A DNA stretch of 64,000 nt from assembly GCA_021496925.1 (NCBI GenBank), contig CP053915.1:1-64000 (forward strand), given 5' to 3'. The position numbers and the translations under genes were made by a program. Shown piece by piece: positions 49,758 through 57,103 of this stretch (position 1 is the first letter of the stretch; every line of letters begins with the position of its first letter). The notes under the pieces are model-generated. The model ran no database searches. It was not told the DNA's origin and saw only the letters and a list, made by a program, of their open reading frames with translations. The stretch comes from Acidovorax sp. YS12. Its GTDB lineage: Bacteria > Pseudomonadota > Gammaproteobacteria > Burkholderiales > Burkholderiaceae_C.

Positions 49758-50671
49758 GCATCCGGCGCCGTCTCGAACGGCGCCAGCCAGGCGCGGGCGG
49801 CGGCCATCACGCACTGCGTGAGCCGCTCCAGCGTCTGCTGCGCGCTCCGCGGGTGGGCCCAGTACAGCGGCACGTCGAGCACCGCGCCCGGCTTCAGCTC
49901 CACCAGCGTGCCCTGGGCCAGTTGCGCGCGCGCCAGCACCGTGGGGTGCATGCCCCAGCCCACGCCGATCTCGCACGCGCGCACGTAGTCCATGGTGGAC
50001 GGCATGAAGTGCCGCGGCGCCTGCGTGCGCGGCGTCAGCCCCTGGCCGTGCAGCCACTGGTCCTGCAGCCGGTCCTTGCGGCCGTAGATCATCATCGGCG
50101 CGCGTGCCAGCGCCCCTGGGGTCAGGCCTGCGGCGAAGTGGCGCCGCACGAAGGCGGGGCTGGCGGCCGCCACGTAGCGCATGGTGCCCAGCGGCCAGGT
50201 GTTGCAGCCGGGAATGTGGGTGCCCGTGGCGGTCACCGCGGCGATGACCTCGCCCTGGCGCAGGCGCTCGCCGGTGTGCTCCTGGTCGTCGATGCGCAGG
50301 TCCAGCAGCTCTTCGCCCCCGGCGGTGAAGGCGGCCACCGCGTCCATGAACCAGGTGGAGAGCGAGTCGGCGTTCACCGCCAGCTTGAGGGTGGGGGCGG
50401 CGGCGGTGCCGGGCAGCAGGTCGGGGTGGGTGCGGCGCAGCTGGTGCTCCAGCAGGGCCACCTGCTCCAGGTGCAGGCACAGGCGCCGGCCCGCCGCCGT
50501 GCCGGTGCAGGGGGTGCCGCGCTGCACCAGCACCTGGCCCACGCGTTCCTCCAGTTGCTTGATGCGCTGCGACACGGCCGAGGGCGTGACGTGCAGGCGC
50601 CGCGCGGCGCGCTCGAAGCTGCCCTCGCGCAGCACGGCGGCCAGGGCTTCGAGTCCAGCATAGTCGAGCAT
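49748..50671 (-). CDS. argP: LysR-type regulator of the ArgP/LysG group
   Basis: A 307-aa LysR regulator. The HTH is LAAVLREGSFERAARRLHVTPSAVSQRIKQLEERVGQVLVQR (about residues 10-50), followed by a periplasmic-binding-protein-like effector domain. The VSQRIKQLEE form and a divergent LysE-type exporter 70 nt away are the classic ArgP/LysG arrangement. It would activate export when basic amino acid rises. Confidence 0.88.
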   Translation of the reverse strand: MLDYAGLEALAAVLREGSFERAARRLHVTPSAVSQRIKQLEERVGQVLVQRGTPCTGTAAGRRLCLHLEQVALLEHQLRRTHPDLLPGTAAAPTLKLAVNADSLSTWFMDAVAAFTAGGEELLDLRIDDQEHTGERLRQGEVIAAVTATGTHIPGCNTWPLGTMRYVAAASPAFVRRHFAAGLTPGALARAPMMIYGRKDRLQDQWLHGQGLTPRTQAPRHFMPSTMDYVRACEIGVGWGMHPTVLARAQLAQGTLVELKPGAVLDVPLYWAHPRSAQQTLERLTQCVMAAARAWLAPFETAPDAPE

Positions 50672-50741
50672 GAAGTTTTACTGAATATAGGTTAGGAATT
50701 TGAAGTGTACGTAAATCATGTGCCCACCTACGATCGGGCGC

Positions 50742-51389
50742 ATGTCGAACCTTGCTGCGGGCCTGGCGCCCTGGTCCTCCTCCTGGCTCGCGGGCTTTAC
50801 CGTGTGCATGTCGCTGCTGGTCTCCATCGGGGCGCAGAACCTGTTCGTGCTGCGCCAGGCGGTGCGCGGCCAGCATGTGCGCGTGTGCGTGGCCTGGTGC
50901 GTGGCCAGCGATGCCCTGCTGGTGGGCCTGGGCGTGGCCGGCATGGCGCAGCTGCTGGGCCGCTCGCCCACGCTGGCGCAGTGGCTGCAGTGGGGCGGGG
51001 CGCTGTTCCTGCTGGCGTACGGGCTGTTCGCCTGGCACCGCGCGCTGTTCGCGCCGGGGGGCGGCATGGATGCCGCGGGCGGCGCGCGCGTGGCGCGCGG
51101 CGTGCTTGGCGTGGTCAGCGGGCTGGCGGTGATCACGCTGCTCAACCCGCATGTCTACCTCGACACGGTGGTGCTGATCGGCTCCATCGGCGCGCGCCAG
51201 CAGGGCTGGCGCAAGGGCGTCTTCGTGCTTGGCGCGGCCAGCGCCAGCCTGGCCTGGTTCGTGGCCCTGGCGCTGGCGGGGCGGCGCCTGCAGGGCGTGT
51301 TCGCCGATCCGCGCGCCTGGCGGGTGCTGGATGGCCTCACCGGCGCCATGATGCTGGCGCTGGCCTGGTGGGTGGCGCGGGGCGCCTGA
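50742..51389 (+). CDS. argO: LysE/ArgO-type amino-acid exporter
   Basis: A 215-aa inner-membrane exporter of the LysE family with six hydrophobic segments. The N-terminal GFTVCMSLLVSIGAQNLFVLRQAVRGQHV and the central TLLNPHVYLDTVVLIGSIG motifs are diagnostic for lysine/arginine exporters. I used ATG 50742; ATG 50718 adds eight residues and cannot be excluded. It is divergent from an ArgP-like regulator, so it probably exports arginine or lysine under its control. Confidence 0.88.
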   Translation: MSNLAAGLAPWSSSWLAGFTVCMSLLVSIGAQNLFVLRQAVRGQHVRVCVAWCVASDALLVGLGVAGMAQLLGRSPTLAQWLQWGGALFLLAYGLFAWHRALFAPGGGMDAAGGARVARGVLGVVSGLAVITLLNPHVYLDTVVLIGSIGARQQGWRKGVFVLGAASASLAWFVALALAGRRLQGVFADPRAWRVLDGLTGAMMLALAWWVARGA

Positions 51390-51429
51390 TGGGGGCAGGG
51401 CCGGCAGCCATGCATGCGATGGCGCAGGG

Positions 51430-51459
51430 CAAAAAAAACGCTGCCCGCAGGCAGCGTTT
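51430..51459 (-). terminator. Rho-independent terminator of the MetQ-like gene
   Basis: AAACGCTGCC (51436-51445) and GGCAGCGTTT (51450-51459) form a 10-bp stem with a CGCA loop. On the minus strand it is followed by a run of T (complement of A 51431-51436). It lies 24 nt after the MetQ-like stop; on the plus strand it follows lysE and may end both transcripts. Confidence 0.88.
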
Positions 51460-51482
51460 CACGGTGTGGGTGTGGCCCGGGC

Positions 51483-52271
51483 TCAGAACGCCGGCACCAC
51501 GGCACCCTTGTACTTGTCCTGGATGAACTTCTTCACCTCGGGCGTGTGCAGGGCCTTGATCAGCTTGGCGATGGTGGGGTCCTGGGCGCGGTCGGTGCGC
51601 GACACCACGATGTTGGTGTAGGGCGAGTCGGCGCCCTCGATGAAGAGCGCGTCCTTCGTCGGGTTCAGCTTGGCCTCGATGGCGTAGTTGGTGTTGATCA
51701 GCGCCAGGTCCACGTCGTTCAGCGCGCGCGGCAGCAGCGGGGCTTCGAGTTCGCGGAACTTGAGCTTCTTCGGGTTCTTGGCCACGTCCAGCGGCGTGGG
51801 CGTGAGGCTCTTGGGGTCCTTCAGCTCGATCAGGCCCTGCTTGGCCAGCAGGATCAGCGCACGGCCGCCGTTCGACGGGTCGTTGGGGATGGCCACGGTG
51901 GCGCCGTCCTTCAGGTCCTTGATGTTCTTGATCTTGCTCGAATAGGCGCCGAAGGGCTCCACGTGCACCTTGCCGTCGGGCACGGCCACCAGGCTGGTCT
52001 TGCGGTCCTTGTTGAAGCTGTCGAGGTAGGGCTGGTGCTGGAAGAAGTTCACGTCGAGCTGCTTGTCTTCCACCGCGATGTTGGGCTGCACGTAGTCGCT
52101 GAATTCCTTGACCTGCAGGTCCACGCCCTGGGCCTTGAGCTGGGGCTTGACGAAGTTCAGAATTTCGGCGTGCGGCACGGCCGTGGCGGCCACTTTCAGC
52201 ACGGCGTCGGCGGCGTTGGCGCCCAGCGCGGCGGCGGCCAGGGCGATGGCGGTGAGGGTTTTCTTCAGCAT
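51483..52271 (-). CDS. metQ: MetQ/NlpA-family substrate-binding protein
   Basis: A 262-aa solute-binding protein of D-methionine-type ABC transporters. Features: KVAATAVPHAEILNFVKPQLKAQGVDLQVKEFSDYVQPNIAVEDKQLDVNFFQHQPYL and DPSNGGRALILLAKQGLIEL. The signal peptide ends ANA before ADAVLK, with no lipobox cysteine, so it is a soluble periplasmic protein rather than the usual lipoprotein. No metN or metI gene is in the window. A strong terminator follows. Confidence 0.92.
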   Translation of the reverse strand: MLKKTLTAIALAAAALGANAADAVLKVAATAVPHAEILNFVKPQLKAQGVDLQVKEFSDYVQPNIAVEDKQLDVNFFQHQPYLDSFNKDRKTSLVAVPDGKVHVEPFGAYSSKIKNIKDLKDGATVAIPNDPSNGGRALILLAKQGLIELKDPKSLTPTPLDVAKNPKKLKFRELEAPLLPRALNDVDLALINTNYAIEAKLNPTKDALFIEGADSPYTNIVVSRTDRAQDPTIAKLIKALHTPEVKKFIQDKYKGAVVPAF

Positions 52272-52419
52272 CGGAGATCCGTTTCTTGGAAGGGTTTGGA
52301 TGGCACCGCGCCGTGCTGGTGGCACGGCGCTGGCTGCCCGCAAGTGTAGTGCGGCCAGGGCGTTAGGACGTAGCTTTTATTTTCATATTCATATATGACA
52401 TGGGTTTTTTATCCCATGA

Positions 52420-52485
52420 GTATGCAATGAAATTGGCCTTGAACGCTTTCCTGGAAAGCGCTGGCAGCTATGAATACAGGAGTTC
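52420..52485 (-). repeat. dispersed intergenic repeat, copy f
   Basis: Minus strand: TTCATAGCTGCCAGCGCTTTCC, spacer, then CGTTCAAGGCCAATTTCAT. It ends about 13 nt before the serB stop. Confidence 0.7.
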
Positions 52486-52497
52486 CTCGGGCGCCGG

Positions 52498-53211
52498 TCA
52501 GCGCAGCACTTCCAGCAGCCGGTCCAGCCCGCCCTGGTGGATGGCCACCTTGGCCTGCGCGCGCACGGCGGGCTTGGCATGGTAGGCCACGGACAGGCCG
52601 GCCGCGCCCATCATCGGCAGGTCGTTGGCGCCGTCGCCCACGGCGATGGCCTGGTGCGGCGCTATGCCCATGAGCGAGGCCAGCTCCAGCAGCGTGCGGC
52701 GCTTTTCGGCGCCGTCGCAGATGTCGCCCCAGGCCTGGTCGACCATGCGGCCGGTGAGCAGGCCGTTCTCGATCTCCAGCATGTTCGAGCGCGCGTAGTC
52801 GATGCCCAGGTGGGCCTTCACGCGGTCGGAGAAGAAGGTGAAGCCGCCCGACACCAGCAGCGTCGTCAGGCCCGCCTGCCGGGCCGCGGCGACCAGCGCC
52901 TCGGCGCCGGGGTTGAAGCGCAGGCGCTCGGTGTAGACCGCTTCGAGCTGGGCCGCCGTCACGCCGCGCAGCAGCGCCACGCGCTGGCGCAGGCTTTCCT
53001 TGTAGTCGGTGATGATGCCCTGCATGGCCGCTTCGGTGATGGCCGCGACCTCGGCCTTGCGCCCCACGGCGGCGGCGATCTCGTCGACGCACTCGATGCT
53101 GATGAGCGTCGAGTCCATGTCGAAGGCGATGAGCTTGTAATCCTTGAGGGCCAGGGGCGCGGTGATGCCCTGGACGGTGATGCCGGGTGCGAATTCGGTG
53201 GCGTGGGTCAT
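52498..53211 (-). CDS. serB: phosphoserine phosphatase
   Basis: A 237-aa HAD-superfamily phosphatase, last step of serine synthesis. The nucleophile motif is AFDMDSTLISIECVDEIA. LVSGGFTFFSDRV and the GDGANDLPMMGAAGLSVAYHAKPAV C-terminal motif complete the active site. The ATG at 53211 directly abuts the T-run of a hairpin, so there is no ribosome-binding site before it. Confidence 0.95.
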   Translation of the reverse strand: MTHATEFAPGITVQGITAPLALKDYKLIAFDMDSTLISIECVDEIAAAVGRKAEVAAITEAAMQGIITDYKESLRQRVALLRGVTAAQLEAVYTERLRFNPGAEALVAAARQAGLTTLLVSGGFTFFSDRVKAHLGIDYARSNMLEIENGLLTGRMVDQAWGDICDGAEKRRTLLELASLMGIAPHQAIAVGDGANDLPMMGAAGLSVAYHAKPAVRAQAKVAIHQGGLDRLLEVLR

Positions 53212-53212
53212 G

Positions 53213-53261
53213 AAAAAAAGCGGGCTACGTTGCGGTCACGAAGTCCGCAATGGTAGCCCGC
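53213..53261 (-). terminator. intrinsic terminator abutting the serB start codon
   Basis: GCGGGCTAC (53220-53228) pairs with GTAGCCCGC (53253-53261), and TTGCGG (53230-53235) with CCGCAA (53245-53250), leaving a 9-nt loop. On the minus strand the stem is followed by seven T, then C and the serB ATG. It ends the transcript from the DUF3149 gene and leaves no room for a serB leader. Confidence 0.85.
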
Positions 53262-53282
53262 GCAGAGGAGAACCCCGGAACC

Positions 53283-53453
53283 TTATTTTTTTGCCTTGTC
53301 GCCTTGCGTGACCGGCGGCGCGGCAAGCGCGCCCTCGTTGATCTTGCCCAGGAACAGGCGGATGAAGAACACCGCCATGACCAGGATGAAGACGATCACG
53401 AAAACGCTCATGAGGCCGTAGTCGGTGGCGAACAGGTCGGTCAACAGCTTCAT
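53283..53453 (-). CDS. DUF3149 small membrane protein
   Basis: A 56-aa protein with a single long hydrophobic segment: MKLLTDLFATDYGLMSVFVIVFILVMAVFFIRLFLGKINEGAL. It matches the DUF3149 pattern of betaproteobacteria. The ATG at 53453 has GGGAG 3 nt upstream. A terminator follows, then serB. Function unknown. Confidence 0.8.
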   Translation of the reverse strand: MKLLTDLFATDYGLMSVFVIVFILVMAVFFIRLFLGKINEGALAAPPVTQGDKAKK

Positions 53454-53544
53454 AACTCCCTCCACAGAGTCCACAGATATGGGGTCTGACTATGCCCCTG
53501 AAAGGTCTGTGGGAATTTGTTTTGGATCAAGCCTGCGTTTGACC

Positions 53545-54216
53545 TTAGTCAGCCTTACCGGGGGGCGGGAGGTAGAGCTGGTCGGACCATGTGGCGAGCC
53601 AGCCGGGCTTGAACGCCACGAAGACGGCCGCGAGCATGCCGGTGACGAAGCCGTCGCCCCAGGCCATGAGCCAGCGCGCCACGAGGGACAGGTCTTCGTC
53701 CACGCCCGGCAGTTCGTGCCCGCCGAGCTGGGCCAGCGCGCCCGCCGCGAACAGGCAGGCCACCGTGCCCAGGAAGGCGCGCCCGAGCACGTAGACGAAC
53801 GGACGCGTGCCCGTGAGGCGGCGCAGCAGCGCGCCCAGCCCCAGCGCCAGCGTGGCCGGCACCACGCCCTGCCAGGCCATGGCCGCCAGGGCGTGGCTCC
53901 AGTCCATGGCGGGGGAGAGCAGCCAGGCCAGCGCGCCCACGCCCACCAGCACCGGAATGGCCAGCGGCCAGCCCAGCATCAGCACCACCAGGCAGGCGCC
54001 CGACCACTGCAGTTGCAGCGGCATGCGCGTGAGCGTCGGCAAGGCCCACATCCAGGGCAGCAGCACCAGCGTGGCCAGCAGCGGTGTGATGAGGGGCGAA
54101 GGCTCGCTCACCGGCCCCTGCGGCGTGCGCAGGCGGCGCGGCGCCAGCATGCGCCAGGGCCGCAGCGCCAGCGCCACGAGCAGGGCCAGGGCGTTGAGGG
54201 CGGCTTCCCAGGGCAT
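53545..54216 (-). CDS. CbiM-like energy-coupling-factor membrane protein
   Basis: A 223-aa membrane protein with about six hydrophobic segments. The C-terminal GDGFVTGMLAAVFVAFKPGWLATWSDQLYL and the middle ALAAMAWQGVVPATLALGLGALLRRL match energy-coupling-factor permeases of the CbiM type, used for cobalt or nickel uptake. No partner transporter genes lie beside it. The ATG at 54216 gives the family N-terminus; upstream in-frame residues look like antisense of a remnant gene. A 12-bp hairpin lies just upstream. Confidence 0.7.
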   Translation of the reverse strand: MPWEAALNALALLVALALRPWRMLAPRRLRTPQGPVSEPSPLITPLLATLVLLPWMWALPTLTRMPLQLQWSGACLVVLMLGWPLAIPVLVGVGALAWLLSPAMDWSHALAAMAWQGVVPATLALGLGALLRRLTGTRPFVYVLGRAFLGTVACLFAAGALAQLGGHELPGVDEDLSLVARWLMAWGDGFVTGMLAAVFVAFKPGWLATWSDQLYLPPPGKAD

Positions 54217-54246
54217 GTGGTGTCGGTGGAGGTAGGGGCGAAAGAA

Positions 54247-54275
54247 GCACAAGCGCCCGGAAGGGGCGCTTGTGC
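54247..54275 (-). terminator. terminator-like hairpin
   Basis: GCACAAGCGCCC (54247-54258) and GGGCGCTTGTGC (54264-54275) form a perfect 12-bp stem with a 5-nt loop. On the minus strand TTCTTTC follows. It lies between the gene remnants and the CbiM-like gene. Confidence 0.7.
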
Positions 54276-54289
54276 GGGGCAGGGTGGAA

Positions 54290-54552
54290 TGGTACGCCAC
54301 CCCGCGCGGCCCGGGCCGGGCCCCTGCGCCGCCCTGCGCCGCCACCCGGCCAGCGCGCCCAGCAGCAGCCCCAGCAGCGCCAGGCTCCAGGGGCCGAAGC
54401 TGGCCGAGACGCTGCGCGGCGCCGTCACGCTGGCCAGCGTGCAGGTGGTGCTGGTGCCCGCGCTAGCGCAGTCGCCGCCCCAGCCCTTGAAGGCGTGGTC
54501 CGGGTTCGCGCTGGCGGTGCAGGTGGCCGTGGCGCCTGCGGTGGCGGTGACC
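54290..54552 (-). pseudogene. C-terminal remnant of a surface protein with a repeat domain
   Basis: Read leftward from 54552: VTATAGATATCTAS, then DHAFKGWGGDCASAGTSTTCTLASVTAPRSVSASFGP, which matches the divergent InlB-B-repeat type seen in secreted proteins. A hydrophobic helix and RRR follow, like a C-terminal sorting signal. No intact N-terminus exists and the frame has an in-frame stop at its upstream end. It is a degraded gene. Confidence 0.55.
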
Positions 54553-54555
54553 TAG

Positions 54556-54670
54556 AAGTTGCAGTTGCAGTTGCATGCGGTGTAGCGTGGGCAGCGCCCA
54601 GGCCCAAGGCAGCACGGCCAGGCTGGCGAGCAGCGGCGTCCACAGCGCCGCCGGGTGCGCCGTGCGTTTC
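54556..54670 (-). pseudogene. degenerate duplicate of part of the CbiM-like gene
   Basis: The stretch from about 54556 (GTTGCAGTTGCATGCGGTG...) is clearly similar to 54009-54090 inside the CbiM-like gene (CAGTTGCAGCGGCATGCGCG...), with scattered changes and a stop. It is too short and broken to be functional. It indicates a past duplication of this locus. Confidence 0.5.
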
Positions 54671-54846
54671 GTGCGCCAGCGACTTGCGGCTTATTTGGCG
54701 GATGTTTTTGACGGCAAACCGAAGGGGGAGTGAAAAAGTCCCAAGTCTTTGATGCTCCCTCCCCCATTTGGTGGAGTTGTCGGGTGGCTGGCCGCTCTCT
54801 ACGCTTGCGCCCTTTTTACCGCCAAGGCGCAAAGGAGCACACAGAC

Positions 54847-55758
54847 ATGCACCCACTATTGAACGGGGCCGCCCTGCCGGCCATTGCTGCGGCGGCGCTG
54901 GCCGTGGTGGTTCTGGGCATGCCCACCGAAAGCGTGGCCAAGAACCAGTATGAGGATCGGGCGGTCTATCTCGAAAAAGCCAAGTCCTGCCCACCCAGGT
55001 GGCAGCAGGGCAACGGCAACTTTGAAACCTCGCCGCTCAAGTGCTACCCGCAGTACAACAACTCCCCCGCCATCTACCGCAATGGCAGCGGCAGTTGCAA
55101 ATCGGGCTATGGCAACTACCGCAACGAATGGTGCGTGAAAGGCCATGAAGAACACCCGCAACTGGCCAACCCCCATGTGATGGCCAAGGCCAACAAGGGC
55201 GACCGCTGCCCGGCAGGTTTCCATACGTACATGGACAAATGCACCACCGACTATGCACGCCCGGCCAAGGCGCGTCCGAAGGGCAACAATGCATGCAAGG
55301 CGGGCGAGATTGCCGAATGGGGCATCTGGTGCACCAGCGGCTACGAACACCTGTCGGTGCAGGACATCCGCTCGGCGCATTACCGCGACTGGAACAACAT
55401 CTACGCCATCACCGGTGGCCGCAACCCGCGCCAGGGGCCGGGCGATGAAGACGCCAGCGAGGTCTACAAAGCCATGTTCGGCGACGATCGTCTCGATGGC
55501 CCCCTGGGCAAGGCCAATGCCGCGCTGGTCAACAAGCGCCCGCTGACGACCGAGCAGCGCCAGTTGCTGGCCAACGCCAATGCCGCCACGGCGGCCATGC
55601 TGCCGCCCGAAAGCGCGGCGCAAGGCACTGTGGAAAGCGGCACGCCCCGGAGCGACACCGCAAGCCATCCGCAGGGCGATGCCGGCAAGCCCGAATGCGG
55701 ATTGAGCCAGCTCGGCGGCTCGCTCGGCCAGATGGCCGGAAAGATGCTGGGCTGCTGA
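54847..55758 (+). CDS. exported Cys-rich protein, unknown
   Basis: A 303-aa protein with a signal peptide or membrane anchor at residues 1-32 (AIAAAALAVVVLGMPTESVAKN). Ten or more cysteines are in patterns such as SCPPRWQQGNGNFETSPLKCYP, SCKSGYGNYRNEWCVKG and RCPAGFHTYMDKCTTDY, repeated about every 40-45 residues, so a series of small disulfide modules is likely. The C-terminal third is low-complexity and ends in CGLSQLGGSLGQMAGKMLGC. The ATG at 54847 has AAGGAG 9 nt upstream. I recognise no family. Confidence 0.72.
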   Translation: MHPLLNGAALPAIAAAALAVVVLGMPTESVAKNQYEDRAVYLEKAKSCPPRWQQGNGNFETSPLKCYPQYNNSPAIYRNGSGSCKSGYGNYRNEWCVKGHEEHPQLANPHVMAKANKGDRCPAGFHTYMDKCTTDYARPAKARPKGNNACKAGEIAEWGIWCTSGYEHLSVQDIRSAHYRDWNNIYAITGGRNPRQGPGDEDASEVYKAMFGDDRLDGPLGKANAALVNKRPLTTEQRQLLANANAATAAMLPPESAAQGTVESGTPRSDTASHPQGDAGKPECGLSQLGGSLGQMAGKMLGC

Positions 55759-55775
55759 GGCCTGTCCCCATCACC

Positions 55776-56396
55776 ATGACGAAAGAAAAGCACACCATGC
55801 ACCATCCATCCTCGGCCTTTCGCACGGGCCGCGCTCTGCGTGCCATTGCCGCCCTGGCCCTGCCCCTGGCCACGGTCGCGCAAGCGCAGACCATCACCGT
55901 CGCCAAAACCTTTGTCCCGAATTCCATCGCGCAGGGGCAGACGACGGAGCTGAGGTTCAGCATCCTCAACACCAGATTGGCCGCCGTCTCGAACCTGGAC
56001 ATCACCAACCCCCCGCTGCCTGCGGGTTTGAGCATCAACAGTTACGCCACCTCTGCAGGCTGCAATACCTATAGTGTTTCTACTGCCCACCTGAACTTCA
56101 GCAATATCGGCATTCCTGTCGGTGCTACCTGCCAGATCACCTATGAAATCACGGCCAATGCGGCGGGTTCCTACGTCTATAACGACGCTGGCAATGTGTT
56201 CAGCGCCAGTGATCCCGATGTGGTGATCGGCGCGGTAGCCAATTTGACCGTCACCGCTACCGGCGCAACCGCTGTCCAGCCCGTGCCCACGCTGTCTGAA
56301 TGGGGGGGGCTGCTCACGGGCGGCTTGCTGGCTGCCGTGGCGCTGTGGGGCGCGCCCGCGCTGCGCCGCAGGAAAATGGCGAAAAAATCAACATGA
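55776..56396 (+). CDS. secreted protein with IPTL-CTERM sorting signal
   Basis: A 206-aa protein: signal peptide (ALRAIAALALPLATVAQAQ), one DUF11/DUF7933-like beta-sandwich (ITVAKTFVPNSIAQGQTTELRFSILN, VGATCQITYEITANAAGSY), and a C-terminal VPTLSEWGGLLTGGLLAAVALWGAPALRRRK. The last matches the IPTL-CTERM signal recognised by exosortase-type enzymes. A start at 55797 is possible instead. No exosortase is in the window. It lies 17 nt after the Cys-rich gene, so the two may be co-transcribed. Confidence 0.82.
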   Translation: MTKEKHTMHHPSSAFRTGRALRAIAALALPLATVAQAQTITVAKTFVPNSIAQGQTTELRFSILNTRLAAVSNLDITNPPLPAGLSINSYATSAGCNTYSVSTAHLNFSNIGIPVGATCQITYEITANAAGSYVYNDAGNVFSASDPDVVIGAVANLTVTATGATAVQPVPTLSEWGGLLTGGLLAAVALWGAPALRRRKMAKKST

Positions 56397-56445
56397 AATT
56401 GGCTTCCGGCGCTTATATGGCAAGCGCTGGTAGCTATCATTTTTG
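56393..56445 (-). repeat. dispersed intergenic repeat, copy g
   Basis: Minus strand: AATGATAGCTACCAGCGCTTGCC, spacer, then GCGCCGGAAGCCAATTTCATG. It includes the stop codon of the IPTL-CTERM gene. Confidence 0.7.
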
Positions 56446-56451
56446 AGTTTT

Positions 56452-57099
56452 ATGGCAATGACAGAACTCAAGGGAATGGGCGGGCACCGGGCATGCCTGT
56501 GGGGGGTGATGGCGCTGTGGGCTGTGTCTGCCGGGGCGCAGGATGTGCGCGTGCAGCTGCACGATCTGGGCCAGCGCGCCTGCCACCGGGTGTGGGATGC
56601 GGGCGGTTTGGGCGGTATCCCCTTTGCTGCGCAGGCAGTGAAGGCCGGGCGCGAACGCGGCGCGTACTGCGCCTGCGTGGGTGAATTTTTCGAAACGCAG
56701 ACCGGCGGGCCGGGCAAGGAGGATACCGAGGTGTTCATGGCCCGCCTCATCCGCAACGCCATGACGGCCTGCCTGGAGCCGCCTGAGAAGGTCCGCAAAG
56801 CAGAGGTGACGGATGGCGATCTGGCCCCGGAGCGTGTGGACTATGACCGCAGCGATGCCGACATGTGCGCAATGGCCTTGCGCGACGATTTCCCCATGCC
56901 GGGGTTCGACGCCAACGCGGTGCGGGCCCAGCTTCGGCGCACCGGGCAAAAGCGCGATGACCTGTGCGTTTGCGCGGCCCGCTACTTCACCGCAGGGGGC
57001 GAGCCGCTGCAACAAGCCTTGCAAAGCGCCAACAACCCCGCCGTGGTGTACGGCAGCACGATGGCCGGGGCCATCAACGCCTGCCTGCGTGTCAAATAG
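56452..57099 (+). CDS. exported protein with an internal duplication, unknown
   Basis: A 215-aa protein with a signal peptide (CLWGVMALWAVSAGAQD). Residues about 35-115 and 130-215 are an internal repeat: each has a lone cysteine, then PF/GF-x-A-x-AV, a CxC pair (AYCACVGEFF and DLCVCAARYF), and a closing NAMTACLE/GAINACLR. The frame upstream to 56443 starts TTG and is less likely than ATG 56452 (or 56458). It converges on the LuxR-type regulator with a 4-nt gap. Function unknown. Confidence 0.68.
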   Translation: MAMTELKGMGGHRACLWGVMALWAVSAGAQDVRVQLHDLGQRACHRVWDAGGLGGIPFAAQAVKAGRERGAYCACVGEFFETQTGGPGKEDTEVFMARLIRNAMTACLEPPEKVRKAEVTDGDLAPERVDYDRSDADMCAMALRDDFPMPGFDANAVRAQLRRTGQKRDDLCVCAARYFTAGGEPLQQALQSANNPAVVYGSTMAGAINACLRVK

Positions 57100-57103
57100 C
57101 GCG

